Positions 29,272 through 38,744 are shown, counted from the stretch's first letter. The stretch is DNA of 64,000 nucleotides from Bordetella parapertussis (GCA_945878065.1 CAMDXA010000006.1:1-64000); one strand, 5' to 3'. Numbers and translations are program-made. Notes: generated from the sequence alone by a model not told the origin.

Positions 29272-29952
29272 GTGGATTTCAATGAAATAGTTCAAACAAT
29301 CACCACCTATGCTTTGCCGGTATTACTGGCAATCACCCTGCATGAGGCGGCGCACGGCTATGCCGCAAAGCTTTTTGGCGACAACACCGCCTGGGCCTTG
29401 GGCCGCGTCACACTCAACCCTGTTCCGCATATTGACTTGGTGGGCACCATCGCCATACCGCTGGTTCTTTATTTCGCCACTGCGGGCAATTTTTTGTTTG
29501 GTTACGCCAAGCCTGTGCCGGTAGATGTCTCCCGCCTACGTCACCCCAAACGCGACATGGTGTGGGTCGCCTTGGCCGGTCCAGTGGCCAACTTGCTGCA
29601 AGCCATTTTGTGGATGGTTGCGATTTATTTCCTCAGCGGTTTTGATGTCGAAGAGCGTTTTTTCACCGACATGGCCAAAGCGGGTGTATTGACCAACTTG
29701 GTCATGTTTGCCTTCAACCTGTTTCCCATTCCGCCTATGGATGGCGGACGCATTGTGGTGGGTTTATTGCCTTGGCGGCTTGCCGTCGGTTTCGCGCAGG
29801 TTGAGCGTTTCGGGTTTTTCATTGTCATGGGCTTGGTATTGCTCGGCGTGGTCAACGCTTTGTGGATGACTCCCATCATGAACGCCTCTGTGGTTTCTAT
29901 CCAGTGGTTGTTGCAGCCCTTGGCCCATTTGTTTCTATTGACCACCCCATGA
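29272..29952 (+). CDS. Site-2 protease family membrane metalloprotease (M50B)
   Basis: Integral membrane protein, 226 residues, starting at GTG. The zinc site is HEAAH (24-28) in the first helix, with the third ligand Asp in FNLFPIPPMDGGRI. Five to six hydrophobic segments are present, without the PDZ domain of RseP, so this is the small SpoIVFB/YwhC-like branch. Substrates are unknown. The stop overlaps the trpS ATG (ATGA). The 115 bases upstream are AT-rich and likely hold a promoter for this gene and trpS. Confidence 0.9.
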   Translation: MDFNEIVQTITTYALPVLLAITLHEAAHGYAAKLFGDNTAWALGRVTLNPVPHIDLVGTIAIPLVLYFATAGNFLFGYAKPVPVDVSRLRHPKRDMVWVALAGPVANLLQAILWMVAIYFLSGFDVEERFFTDMAKAGVLTNLVMFAFNLFPIPPMDGGRIVVGLLPWRLAVGFAQVERFGFFIVMGLVLLGVVNALWMTPIMNASVVSIQWLLQPLAHLFLLTTP

Positions 29953-31145
29953 CAGATCGCGTTCTCTCCGGCATGCGCCCGACCGGCGCACTTCACCTCG
30001 GCCATTACCACGGCGCCTTGAAAAACTGGGTGCGCCTGCAATCGGAAATGGAATGCTTTTATTTCGTGGCTGACTGGCATGCGCTCACCACGCATTACGA
30101 AAGCCGTGAAATTATTGAAAAAAATGTCTATGAAATGGTGATCGACTGGCTGGCTGCAGGTTTGGACCCGAATAAATGCACTTTGTTTTTGCAAAGCCGC
30201 ATCCCCGAGCATGCCGAGCTGTTTACTTTGCTGGCCATGGGCACGCCCATCAGTTGGCTAGAACGCGTGCCGACCTACAAAGACCAGCAGGAAAAGCTCA
30301 AAGACAAAGACCTGACCACCTACGGTTTTTTGGGCTACCCCTTGCTGCAAGCCGCTGACATCTTGATTTACAAAGCCAAACATGTGCCGGTGGGTGAAGA
30401 CCAGGCCAGCCATGTGGAACTCACACGCGAAGCTGCGCGCCGCTTCAATCATTTGTACGGCCGCGAGCCCAACTTTGATGCCTTGGTGCAACTCTGTCTG
30501 GCCAAATTACCCAAAGACAGCCTCAAAAGGTTTGAAAAGTCCCGCAAGCAATTCCAGGAAACCGGTGACGCCAAAGCGCTGGAAGGCGCCATGGGTTATT
30601 TACAAACCGCCCCTGAATTGACAGACAAAGACCGCGAGCGCTTGGAAGGCTATTTCAAAGGCACGGGCAAAGCGGTGTTGACTGAACCGCATGCGCTGCT
30701 GACCGAAGCCAGCAAATTACCCGGTTTGGACGGCGCAAAAATGAGCAAGAGCTACCACAACACCATAGCCATGCGCGAAGACGCCGCCAGCATCGAGACC
30801 AAAGTCAAACGCATGCCCACCGACCCAGCACGGGTCAAGCGAACCGACGCCGGCCACCCAGACCGCTGCCCTGTGTGGCAGTTCCATCTGGTGTATTCAC
30901 CTGTGGCCACCCGCGAATGGGTGAAAACCGAATGCACTCGCGCAGGTATTGGTTGTTTAGAGTGCAAGCAACCTGTGATCGACGCCATCCTTGCAGAACA
31001 GCAACCTATGTTGGAACGCGCCGAACCTTTTGTTTCCAATCCCCGCCTTGTTCGTGATATCGTTGACGCTGGAACACAGCGTGCACGTGCCACGGCGCAA
31101 GAAACCATGCGCGATGTGCGCGAGGCCATGGGCCTAAATTATTGA
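29949..31145 (+). CDS. trpS: Tryptophanyl-tRNA synthetase
   Basis: Class Ic synthetase that attaches Trp to tRNA-Trp. HLGH (16-19) is the HIGH equivalent, and GAKMSKSYHN carries KMSKS. The protein is 398 residues, somewhat longer than the E. coli form, with an inserted segment around residues 165-240 (KRFEKSRKQFQETG) known from other betaproteobacterial TrpS. Start by ATGA overlap with the protease gene. Confidence 0.96.
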   Translation: MTDRVLSGMRPTGALHLGHYHGALKNWVRLQSEMECFYFVADWHALTTHYESREIIEKNVYEMVIDWLAAGLDPNKCTLFLQSRIPEHAELFTLLAMGTPISWLERVPTYKDQQEKLKDKDLTTYGFLGYPLLQAADILIYKAKHVPVGEDQASHVELTREAARRFNHLYGREPNFDALVQLCLAKLPKDSLKRFEKSRKQFQETGDAKALEGAMGYLQTAPELTDKDRERLEGYFKGTGKAVLTEPHALLTEASKLPGLDGAKMSKSYHNTIAMREDAASIETKVKRMPTDPARVKRTDAGHPDRCPVWQFHLVYSPVATREWVKTECTRAGIGCLECKQPVIDAILAEQQPMLERAEPFVSNPRLVRDIVDAGTQRARATAQETMRDVREAMGLNY

Positions 31146-31160
31146 CACCGGAGAACAACG

Positions 31161-31763
31161 ATGAGCTTATATGTGATTGATGACCACCCCATGGTCCGCC
31201 AGATGATTGGCATGCTTTTGCGACGACTTCGCCCTGCCTCCAAGGTGGTGGAATTGGAAAAGTTCAGCGAACTGCAAGCCGCTTTGATCAAAAACGGCGA
31301 ACCCGAACTTTTTGTACTCGACTTGCTGCTGCCTGGTGTCAAAGGCGCCACAGCCATTTCAGACGTGAAAAAAATGTATCCCGAAATACCACTGGTGGTG
31401 TTGTCCGCCATGCCCTCTGGCGAAGCCCGCGACGCTTGTCTAGAAGCAGGCGCAGACCTTTATATTGAGAAATCCACCGATACCGCCGAAATTTCTGCAG
31501 CCATCCAAGATATTTTGAAATCAGACACAGATGAAGTCGACGTGGATGCCGTGGTGGTAGGCGACATCAAATTGTCAAAACGCCAAAAACAATTGATTCT
31601 GATGCTAGACCGCGGTTTGTCCAACCGCGACATCGCCGCAGAACTCAACATCAGCGAGCACACGGTCAAGGTTCACTTGTGGCGACTGTTTCGCCGTCTC
31701 GGTGTGAAAAGCCGCACACAAACCCTGCACTTTGCGCGCACCCATGGTTTGTTGATGGGTTGA
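31161..31763 (+). CDS. NarL/FixJ-type response regulator (LuxR HTH)
   Basis: 200 residues. The receiver has the acidic pair DD (7-8), phospho-acceptor Asp54 (FVLDLLLPGVKG) and a Lys in YIEKST. The LuxR-type HTH near the C-terminus is LSNRDIAAELNISEHTVKVH. It begins 15 bases after trpS and has no kinase gene beside it, so it is an orphan regulator. The nearest kinases in the window are the split pair at 10865-12715, too far away to assume a link. Its targets are unknown. Confidence 0.92.
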   Translation: MSLYVIDDHPMVRQMIGMLLRRLRPASKVVELEKFSELQAALIKNGEPELFVLDLLLPGVKGATAISDVKKMYPEIPLVVLSAMPSGEARDACLEAGADLYIEKSTDTAEISAAIQDILKSDTDEVDVDAVVVGDIKLSKRQKQLILMLDRGLSNRDIAAELNISEHTVKVHLWRLFRRLGVKSRTQTLHFARTHGLLMG

Positions 31764-31774
31764 TGCCCGGCAAG

Positions 31775-31795
31775 CTTGGCGCTCAAGGCGCCAAG
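31775..31795. terminator. GC-rich hairpin between convergent genes
   Basis: CTTGGCGC (31775-31782), loop TCAAG, GCGCCAAG (31788-31795): a perfect 8-bp stem between the response regulator stop and the ccmI stop. There is no clear T run, so an intrinsic terminator is likely by position but not proven. Confidence 0.45.
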
Positions 31796-33078
31796 GGTTG
31801 CGAAATGGTCAACTGCACTTTGTCGGAGCTGCCAGGCGTGACCGGCCCGACACTGGCGCCAAAGTCACCGGCTTGCGGCATGGCGTTGCCGGATTTAGAA
31901 ATACGCGCTCTCACCATCACCGAATTCACTTGCGACAGCTTCATCTGCGGGTTCATGGCCAAACTGTCGTCCAGCACAAAGTCGTAGGGCAATTTGTCCA
32001 CCGTGGTTCGAACAATCGCCAAGGGCATGCGTGGTCCTTCGGCGGCATTGGCATAAATAAACACCGTGTCTTTGCCTGACACTTGAGACGCAATATCGGG
32101 CGACAACACCACGCGTCCACTGATGCGCTCGGTGCCATCGCTGGCGGGTTTGGCGGCCACACCGGCACTGGCCGGCGCATTGCCTGCGCTGAGCGGCGCT
32201 TGCGGCGGCAAGCCCAAACGCTCACGCGCCTTGTCAATGGCCTCGGCCAAGGCCGGCAAATCGGGGGACGACGGCGGCAACAAGCCACGAACTTTTTCCC
32301 AATACCCCAACGCATCCTTGAATCGTTCTTCCGAGAAAGCGGCGCTGCCCGCCAACAACAATGCATTGCCGTTTTGCGGATCTGCTTTGAGCACGCTGTT
32401 AATGATGGACCAGGGTTCGCCCTTGAACACCCCATTGTTTTTTTGCGCCAGCACCTCGGCGCGTTCAATCATCAGGTCGTCATTGCGTTCTAAGGCCAGC
32501 GCTTTTTGCAAAGCAGCATCGGCTTGGTCGTATCGCGCCAAGGCACGTTGAATACGACCGAGCATCACCCAGGCTTCGGCGTTCTCGGGCTCTTTTTCCA
32601 GTCGCTGGCTGAGTTGCTCGGCCATGGTTTGCAACTTCTGAGGCGTGATTTCCTCTTCACCATTGGCCTGCGCCACCAATGCCGGGTCGAGCGCCACTGG
32701 TGTGCCGACATAAAAATACAAGCTGAACGCAGCCACGGGGACCAGCAAAGACAAACCAGTGATCAACCATTTGATGCGCGGAACAACGGGTGCGGGAGCC
32801 GTGCTTGCGGCTTCGGGTGCAGGCGCGTCCTCCATCAAACGCTGGCTCAATTCTTGTTGAGACAAGTCGTAGCCTGCTTGGTCCAGTGTGCCTTGGGCGA
32901 GCTCACGGTCAAGCTCGGATAATTGTTCGCGGTACACGCTGACATGTGACATGACATGCTGACGCTGATGACCGCTGGCGGCGTCTTTGGCCGCTCTTCT
33001 GGCCGCCCAAGCCAACACCAGTGTCACCACCACGGACAACAACAAGGCCAGCAATAAAAACAGTTGTACGTTATTCAT
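31783..33078 (-). CDS. ccmI: Cytochrome c biogenesis protein CcmI (CycH)
   Basis: 431 residues: an N-terminal helix pair (LFLLLALLLSVVVTLVLAWA and, near residue 105, WLITGLSLLVPVAAFSLYFY), then periplasmic TPR repeats (about 140-290; EPENAEAWVMLGRIQRALAR) and a C-terminal beta domain. CcmI holds apocytochrome c for haem ligation and binds its C-terminal helix through the TPRs. It is the last gene of the ccm operon; its ATG follows the ccmH stop directly (TGAATG). Confidence 0.93.
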   Translation of the reverse strand: MNNVQLFLLLALLLSVVVTLVLAWAARRAAKDAASGHQRQHVMSHVSVYREQLSELDRELAQGTLDQAGYDLSQQELSQRLMEDAPAPEAASTAPAPVVPRIKWLITGLSLLVPVAAFSLYFYVGTPVALDPALVAQANGEEEITPQKLQTMAEQLSQRLEKEPENAEAWVMLGRIQRALARYDQADAALQKALALERNDDLMIERAEVLAQKNNGVFKGEPWSIINSVLKADPQNGNALLLAGSAAFSEERFKDALGYWEKVRGLLPPSSPDLPALAEAIDKARERLGLPPQAPLSAGNAPASAGVAAKPASDGTERISGRVVLSPDIASQVSGKDTVFIYANAAEGPRMPLAIVRTTVDKLPYDFVLDDSLAMNPQMKLSQVNSVMVRARISKSGNAMPQAGDFGASVGPVTPGSSDKVQLTISQPLAP

Positions 33079-33522
33079 TCAATCCTTGTGCGCGGCAGTG
33101 TGGGAAGTATCGGTGGACATGGCGTGCTGCATGGCGAGCGCATGTTTGCGCAAGCGCAAATACCGCCACAACCCCCAAATGGCCAACAGCAGCATGAAAA
33201 AAGGACCAAACCACAATGGCCATGTCAAGGGCTTAACTTGCGGACGGTACAACACGAAATCGCCGTAACGCTCAACCAAATAGGTTTTGATCTCGGCATC
33301 TGATTTGTTGTCGCGGATCAATTTGCGCACTTCGCGCCGCAAATCTTCGGCCAATTCGGCATGAGAAGAGGCCAGCGATTCGTTTTGACACACCAAACAA
33401 CGCAACTCATCGGCAATCACCACCAATCGGGCTTCGACCTGCGGGTCTTCGGCCATGGGCTGTGCTTCCCGCGCCATCGCCCAAGGAGCCAGCAACATCC
33501 AGCACAACAAGATCCACTTCAT
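33079..33522 (-). CDS. ccmH: Cytochrome c maturation thiol oxidoreductase CcmH/CcmL
   Basis: 147 residues with a signal peptide, the periplasmic LRCLVCQNESL redox motif (C42, C45) and one C-terminal anchor helix (LWFGPFFMLLLAIWGLWRY). CcmH reduces or presents the CxxCH thiols of apocytochromes. This short form matches the N-terminal half of E. coli CcmH; the other half is the separate ccmI. The ATG at 33522 overlaps the ccmG stop (ATGA). Confidence 0.95.
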   Translation of the reverse strand: MKWILLCWMLLAPWAMAREAQPMAEDPQVEARLVVIADELRCLVCQNESLASSHAELAEDLRREVRKLIRDNKSDAEIKTYLVERYGDFVLYRPQVKPLTWPLWFGPFFMLLLAIWGLWRYLRLRKHALAMQHAMSTDTSHTAAHKD

Positions 33523-34103
33523 GAGGCTTCCAAGGTTTGTATCAAGGGCAGCAAGGTGTCTTTCAGTATTTGCGGCGTCAACGGACCGACCCGCTTATAA
33601 CGAATCACACCTTGACGGTCGATCAAATAGGTTTCCGGCACGCCATAGACACCGTAATTGATGCCCACGCTACCGTCCAAATCCAATACCGACAAAGTGT
33701 AAGGATCGCCTTGTCGCTGTAAAAACCGCAGACTGCGTTCCCGTGCCAGCTGCAATTTGTCAGCTTCTTTGAGCGGCCCGTTGGGCTGGTCTTGGGCCTG
33801 AATTTCTTTGTAACTCAAGCCGACCACGGGTATGCGGCTTTGTTTGGAGAACTCCACCAACAACGGATGCTCTTCACGACAGGCCACACACCAAGTGGCC
33901 CAGACATTGAACAACCAGACCTTGCCTTTCATGTCGCTGGGGCTAAAAGGTTTGTCCCCTACCAACATGGGCAAACTGAATTCGGGCGCGGGTTTGCCCA
34001 CCAGCGGCGAAGGAATTTCACTCGGATCGCGGGTCAAACCCACCGCCAAAAACACCACCAATGTAGCGAACAGCCCCAAGGGGATCAAAAACTTTTTATT
34101 CAT
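33519..34103 (-). CDS. ccmG: Thiol:disulfide interchange protein CcmG (DsbE)
   Basis: A 194-residue membrane-anchored periplasmic thioredoxin. One N-terminal helix (IPLGLFATLVVFLAVGL) precedes the thioredoxin domain with NVWATWCVACREEHP (C72, C75). GVYGVPETYLID supplies the cis-Pro region. It keeps apocytochrome or CcmH cysteines reduced. The ATG at 34103 fits the short anchor; the longer frame to 34202 runs into ccmF. Confidence 0.95.
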   Translation of the reverse strand: MNKKFLIPLGLFATLVVFLAVGLTRDPSEIPSPLVGKPAPEFSLPMLVGDKPFSPSDMKGKVWLFNVWATWCVACREEHPLLVEFSKQSRIPVVGLSYKEIQAQDQPNGPLKEADKLQLARERSLRFLQRQGDPYTLSVLDLDGSVGINYGVYGVPETYLIDRQGVIRYKRVGPLTPQILKDTLLPLIQTLEAS

Positions 34104-34107
34104 GGTT

Positions 34108-36066
34108 TCAAGGGGCAGAAGACAAGGCTTCACCGGCCGTCTGCATCGGTGACACGGCACGGCGACGGTAACGCCGGTCCAGCGAAGCGAGCACGCCACC
34201 AAACACCATCAGCAGTACACCCGCCCACAGCCAAGGCACAAACGGCTTGTAATACACCCGCATGCTCCAACTGGGGGTATCACCCGCAATCGGGTCGCCC
34301 AATGACACATACAAATCGCGCAGCAAGCCGGAGTCAATGGCAGCTTCGGTCATCGGCATGGCGCTGGAGAAATACCGGCGCTTTTCCGGGTACAGCACTT
34401 CGATCACGCGATCGTTTTTGAGCACTTCGACATGGGCTTGCGTGGCCTTGTAATTGGGACCGTTGACATCCACCATGTCTACCAATCGGAAGGTGTAAGG
34501 CGCGATGGTGACGGTGTCGCCCAAAGACATGCGCACATCGCGCTCAACTTCATACGACTTGACACCGGTGATGCCCAAGACCACCACGGCCAAACCGAAA
34601 TGCGCCAGATGCATGCCCCAAAACGATCCGCCGATGCGACCGGGTTTGCGGATACGCTCGACCACGTGTTGCAAGCTGCCCAGCGCTACCCACATGCCCA
34701 AAAATACACCCAAGGCCGTACCGGCCGACCACTCGCCAAACATGAACGGCAGCGCAATGGCCAACAGCAACGCACCCAGCCCGACCCAGCGCAATTGAAA
34801 CAGCATGTCGTTCAAGCGCGCTTCGCGCCAATGCGCCACCGTACCGGGTACCAACACAAACAACAGCGGCACCATCAAGGGCGCGAACACCAGGTTGAAA
34901 TACGGCGGGCCGACCGACAGTTTGCCCAGATTCAACGCATCAATCACCAACGGGTACAGCGTGCCCAACAACACCGCGCCGGTGGCCACCACCAGCAACA
35001 CACTGTTGAGCAACAAAAAAGATTCACGCGATATCAGGCCCATGCTGCCGCCCAGCGTGACCGCAGGCGCGCGCCAGGCAAACAAGGTCAGCGATGCGCC
35101 AACGACCACCGCCAAAAAAAACAGAATGAACACACCACGCGCCGGGTCTGTAGCAAATGCGTGAACAGAGGTGAGTACGCCTGAACGAACCAAAAAGGTT
35201 CCCAGCAAAGACAAAGAGAAAGCAGCGATGGCCAACAATACGGTCCAAGCCTTAAAGCTGCCGCGCTTTTCAGTGACCATCAAGGAATGGATCAGCGCCG
35301 TGGCCACCAACCAAGGCATGAGGGAAGCGTTTTCTACCGGGTCCCAAAACCACCAACCGCCCCAGCCCAGTTCGTAATACGCCCACCAAGAACCCAAACC
35401 AATGCCAAAGGTGAGAAATGCCCAAGCAATCACCGTCCAAGGACGCGACCAGCGCGCCCAAGCGGCGTCCAGCCTGCCGGAAATCAAGGCGGCAATGGCA
35501 AATGCAAAGGCCACCGACATGCCCACATAGCCCATGTACAACATGGGCGGGTGGATGACCAAGCCCGGGTCTTGCAACAAGGGATTGAGATCACGGCCGT
35601 CAGCAGGAATAGGAAACAAGCGGTCGAACGGGTTGGAGGTGATCAAGATGAAAGCCATGAAGCCCACCGACACCAAACCCAGCACGCCCAACACCCGCGC
35701 CACCATGTTCAAAGGCAGGCTTTGAGAAAACACCGCTACCGCAGCGGTCCAGCCGGTCAGCATCAACACCCATAACAACAAGGAGCCTTCATGGCCGCCC
35801 CATACTGCGGAGAACTGGTAGAGCTTGGGCAACAAACGGTTGGAATGCTCAGCCACATATTTGACAGAAAAATCGTTGCCCAAAAAAGCCAAGGACAGGC
35901 AAATAAAGGACACCAGCACCATGGCAAATTGAAGCAATGCCGTCGGACGTGCCAGCGATTGCCACACCGTGTTTCGGTTGATGGTGCCCCACAAAGGCAG
36001 CACACCCAACACAACAGACAAGACCGTTGCGAGCACCAAGGAGAATTGACCGATTTCAGGAATCAT
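34108..36066 (-). CDS. ccmF: Haem lyase CcmF
   Basis: 652 residues with about 15 membrane helices. The WWD domain is clear: GGWWFWDPVENASLMPW. His-containing external loops such as YVAEHSNRLLPKLY and HPPMLYMGYVG carry known haem ligand positions. CcmF takes haem from CcmE and, with CcmH, attaches it to apocytochrome c. The ATG at 36066 (MIPEIGQFSL) is the family start. It sits 13 bases after ccmE. Confidence 0.96.
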   Translation of the reverse strand: MIPEIGQFSLVLATVLSVVLGVLPLWGTINRNTVWQSLARPTALLQFAMVLVSFICLSLAFLGNDFSVKYVAEHSNRLLPKLYQFSAVWGGHEGSLLLWVLMLTGWTAAVAVFSQSLPLNMVARVLGVLGLVSVGFMAFILITSNPFDRLFPIPADGRDLNPLLQDPGLVIHPPMLYMGYVGMSVAFAFAIAALISGRLDAAWARWSRPWTVIAWAFLTFGIGLGSWWAYYELGWGGWWFWDPVENASLMPWLVATALIHSLMVTEKRGSFKAWTVLLAIAAFSLSLLGTFLVRSGVLTSVHAFATDPARGVFILFFLAVVVGASLTLFAWRAPAVTLGGSMGLISRESFLLLNSVLLVVATGAVLLGTLYPLVIDALNLGKLSVGPPYFNLVFAPLMVPLLFVLVPGTVAHWREARLNDMLFQLRWVGLGALLLAIALPFMFGEWSAGTALGVFLGMWVALGSLQHVVERIRKPGRIGGSFWGMHLAHFGLAVVVLGITGVKSYEVERDVRMSLGDTVTIAPYTFRLVDMVDVNGPNYKATQAHVEVLKNDRVIEVLYPEKRRYFSSAMPMTEAAIDSGLLRDLYVSLGDPIAGDTPSWSMRVYYKPFVPWLWAGVLLMVFGGVLASLDRRYRRRAVSPMQTAGEALSSAP

Positions 36067-36079
36067 GTGAAGTTTGCCT

Positions 36080-36532
36080 TCAGGGTTTGACAGATTGGGC
36101 GGCACGCGCCTGCGCCGCCTTGTCCAGCGCGTGCTGGGCTTCAGGCGGCATGTAATTTTCGTCGTGTTTGGCCAGGACTTCTTTGGCCGTCATGACACCG
36201 TTTTCAGCCAAATGGCCTTGGGCTACCACGCCTTTGCCTTCTTTGAACAAATCGGGCAACAATCCAATGTAATTCACGGTGATGTCGTGCATCGTATCGG
36301 TGACCATGAAAGACACTTGGGTACCGTCACGTTGCAAGCTGTCGGCCTTGACCATGCCGCCGATGCGAAACATTTTGTTGCGCGGCGCTTCACCGTTGAG
36401 CACCTGGGTCGGGGTAAAGAAAAACACCAAATTGCTGTTGAAAGCATTCAGCACAAATGCTGCTGCTATTGACAAAACCAGCACACCGGCAGCGATCAAT
36501 CCAAAGCGTTTTTGACGCGGGCTCAGTGTCAT
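36080..36532 (-). CDS. ccmE: Periplasmic haem chaperone CcmE
   Basis: 150 residues: a short N-terminal anchor (GLIAAGVLVLSIAAAFVL) and an OB-fold domain. The covalent haem site is His123 in LAKHDENYMP, with Tyr127 after it. CcmE takes haem from CcmABCD and gives it to CcmF. The ATG at 36532 overlaps the ccmD stop (ATGA), which fixes the start; a longer frame runs into ccmD. Confidence 0.96.
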   Translation of the reverse strand: MTLSPRQKRFGLIAAGVLVLSIAAAFVLNAFNSNLVFFFTPTQVLNGEAPRNKMFRIGGMVKADSLQRDGTQVSFMVTDTMHDITVNYIGLLPDLFKEGKGVVAQGHLAENGVMTAKEVLAKHDENYMPPEAQHALDKAAQARAAQSVKP

Positions 36533-36705
36533 GATGCCTCCTCGGCCTCGGCCTCGGTGCAGGCCAAAGCCAAGGCTTGGCGCTGGGCTTGCCGCGCCAG
36601 CCAAACCTCAAGCCCCATACACAGCGCGGTGACCGCCATGCTGCCCCACACGTACAGGCCATAGCCACCCATGTCCCAAAACTGGGACCAGCTTTCCCAT
36701 CTCAT
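36529..36705 (-). CDS. ccmD: Haem exporter subunit CcmD (small membrane protein)
   Basis: A 58-residue protein, easily missed for its size. It starts MRWESWSQFWDMGGYGLYVW, with the W-x-x-F-x-x-M-G-G-Y-x-x-Y-V-W pattern of CcmD. One membrane helix (about residues 14-36) and an alanine/glutamate-rich tail follow. Both ends show ATGA overlaps, with ccmC upstream and ccmE downstream, which supports both limits. CcmD is needed for release of haem-loaded CcmE from CcmABC. Confidence 0.93.
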   Translation of the reverse strand: MRWESWSQFWDMGGYGLYVWGSMAVTALCMGLEVWLARQAQRQALALACTEAEAEEAS

Positions 36706-37451
36706 TTTTTTGCTCCAGAAACCTCAGGCAAGGCCTGCACCCATGCGGTGTGGCGCTCACGCTCAATTATGAGGCTGCGCACCCGGTAAGTCACGATAGC
36801 CAAGGTATACACCCAAAAAGACAAGGCCATGAGCAACATGCCCCACAACATCAATTGCGCCATGCTGGGCGAGCGAGTCAATGACACAGACGCGCCTTGG
36901 TGCAAGGTGTTCCACCATTTCACCGAAAAATAAATGATGGGCACATTGATGGCACCGACGATGGCGATCAAAGCCCCCGCACGGTCGGCGCTGCGCACAT
37001 CATCAATGGCTGAAGTCAGTGCGATGTAACCCAGGTAAAGAAAAAACAAAATCAGCTCGGACGTCAGGCGTGCATCCCACACCCACCATGTGCCCCACAT
37101 GGGCTTGCCCCACAACGCACCGGTCCACAACGATAAAAACGTAAACATCGCGCCGGTAGGCGCCAGCGCACGGGTCATCATGCCGGACAAACGGGTATTG
37201 AAGGTCAATCCCAAAATGCTCCAAAACGCCATGGCCAGGTAAATCACCATCGACATCCAAGAAACAGGCACATGGACAAAAATAATGCGGTAGCCCTCGC
37301 CTTGCTGCGCATCCTCAGGGGCCAGGGCAAATCCCACCCACAGACCCGCGACCCCCAATGCCGTGGCCAGCACTGCTAACCAGGGCCAGAGACGCCCGGC
37401 CAATGCATAAAAATTTTGTGGGGCAGCGTAATAAAACCAGCGAATAGCCAT
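36702..37451 (-). CDS. ccmC: Haem exporter protein CcmC
   Basis: 249 residues, six membrane helices. The WWD motif is WGTWWVWDARLTSELIL, and the haem-ligand His pair lies in VHVPVSWMS and in the loop near KWWNTLHQGAS. CcmC loads haem onto CcmE. It has a normal place between ccmB and ccmD. Confidence 0.96.
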   Translation of the reverse strand: MAIRWFYYAAPQNFYALAGRLWPWLAVLATALGVAGLWVGFALAPEDAQQGEGYRIIFVHVPVSWMSMVIYLAMAFWSILGLTFNTRLSGMMTRALAPTGAMFTFLSLWTGALWGKPMWGTWWVWDARLTSELILFFLYLGYIALTSAIDDVRSADRAGALIAIVGAINVPIIYFSVKWWNTLHQGASVSLTRSPSMAQLMLWGMLLMALSFWVYTLAIVTYRVRSLIIERERHTAWVQALPEVSGAKK

Positions 37452-37455
37452 TCAT

Positions 37456-38121
37456 TCATTCCAGAGCGATGCGTAAACCGACGCTGCAAGCCCAAGGGCT
37501 GAAAAACAGGGCAGGCAACAGCATGGCCAGCAAAATCGACACATGGGCTTGCGCACCCACACCAGACTCAAGGGCTTGCACTGCCCCGGCACCAAACACC
37601 AGCACCGGCACATACAAGGGCAACACCAACAGGGAAATCAAGATACCGCCACCACGAACGCCCAAGGTAAGCGCCGCACCGATAGCACCCACACACGACA
37701 ACACCGGCGTGCCCAGCAACAACGACAAGCACAACATCCAGAGTGCTTCTTCACTGAGGTCAAACTGCAAACCCAGTACAGGCGCCAATATTACCAAGGG
37801 CACCCCGCACAGTAACCAATGCGCGGTGATTTTCCCAAGCACCATAAGCCCTAAGGAATGCGGGGACAACAACATATGCTCGAGGCTGCCGTCACGAAAG
37901 TCGCTCTCAAACATGCGCGACAAACCCAGCATGGTGGCCAGCAAAGCACCCACCCACAACACGCCCGGGCCAATGTGGCGCAGCATTTCAGGCTCAGGCC
38001 CGATGGCCAAAGGAAACAATGCAGCCACCACGACAAAGAAAAACACGCTATTGAGCACCTCGGCTTTGCGGCGCATGGCCAAGCGCAAATCGCGCCACAC
38101 CACGGTGAAAAAAATATTCAT
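37456..38121 (-). CDS. ccmB: Haem exporter protein CcmB
   Basis: Six-helix membrane subunit of the CcmAB ABC complex, 221 residues. FESDFRDGSLEHMLLSPHSL is the conserved cytosolic loop and PLYVPVLVFGAGAV a conserved helix. The complex uses ATP to release CcmE with bound haem. Its ATG overlaps the ccmA stop (ATGA). Confidence 0.95.
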   Translation of the reverse strand: MNIFFTVVWRDLRLAMRRKAEVLNSVFFFVVVAALFPLAIGPEPEMLRHIGPGVLWVGALLATMLGLSRMFESDFRDGSLEHMLLSPHSLGLMVLGKITAHWLLCGVPLVILAPVLGLQFDLSEEALWMLCLSLLLGTPVLSCVGAIGAALTLGVRGGGILISLLVLPLYVPVLVFGAGAVQALESGVGAQAHVSILLAMLLPALFFSPWACSVGLRIALE

Positions 38122-38744
38122 GGCTGCAGCCTCAGCACACTCACCGCATCACCCAAGGCCTGCGCCTGGTGGCTGGTGAACAGCAACAATCCGCCTTTCG
38201 CCACATGTGTTTGCAGCATGTCTGAGAGCGCCGATTGCGCAGCCTGGTCCAAAGCCACCCACGGTTCGTCCAGCAACCACAAACGCGCCGCTGACACCTG
38301 TAAACGCGCCAATGCCACGCGCCGCTTTTGCCCTTGCGACAACACACGCAGCGGCAAATGCATGCGTTTGCGCAAGCCTTGGGCTTGCAATGCCAGCACA
38401 GCGGCGTCGGTGTTCAAGCGCTGACCGGCAATGGCGCAAGCTGCTTGCAAATTTTCCAACGCCGAGAGTTCATCTTTCAAACCCAATGCATGGCCCAGGT
38501 AAAACACATCTTTGCCAAAGGCTTGTCTGGCCGCAGGCAGCGCCTCGCCGCACCAATTCACCACGCCTTGCGACAGGGGGGACAAACCGCACAAAGCGCG
38601 CAGCAAACTGGTTTTGCCCGAGCCGTTTTCCCCCTGCAAATGCAAGGCCTGACCAGCTTGCAACTCAAAGCTCACCGGCGCAAACAATTGCCGACCGGCC
38701 CGCTGCACACTGGCTTGCAGAACTTGCAATGAAAGCGTGTTCAT
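38118..38744 (-). CDS. ccmA: Haem exporter ATPase CcmA
   Basis: 208-residue ATPase with Walker A GENGSGKTSLLRAL, signature LSQGQKRRVALARL and Walker B LWLLDEPWVALD. The Q-rich signature (LSQGQ) is usual for CcmA. It works with CcmB in the cytosol. Its ATG overlaps the stop of the FemAB-like gene by ATGA, so the ccm operon is headed by that gene rather than by ccmA. Confidence 0.96.
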   Translation of the reverse strand: MNTLSLQVLQASVQRAGRQLFAPVSFELQAGQALHLQGENGSGKTSLLRALCGLSPLSQGVVNWCGEALPAARQAFGKDVFYLGHALGLKDELSALENLQAACAIAGQRLNTDAAVLALQAQGLRKRMHLPLRVLSQGQKRRVALARLQVSAARLWLLDEPWVALDQAAQSALSDMLQTHVAKGGLLLFTSHQAQALGDAVSVLRLQP

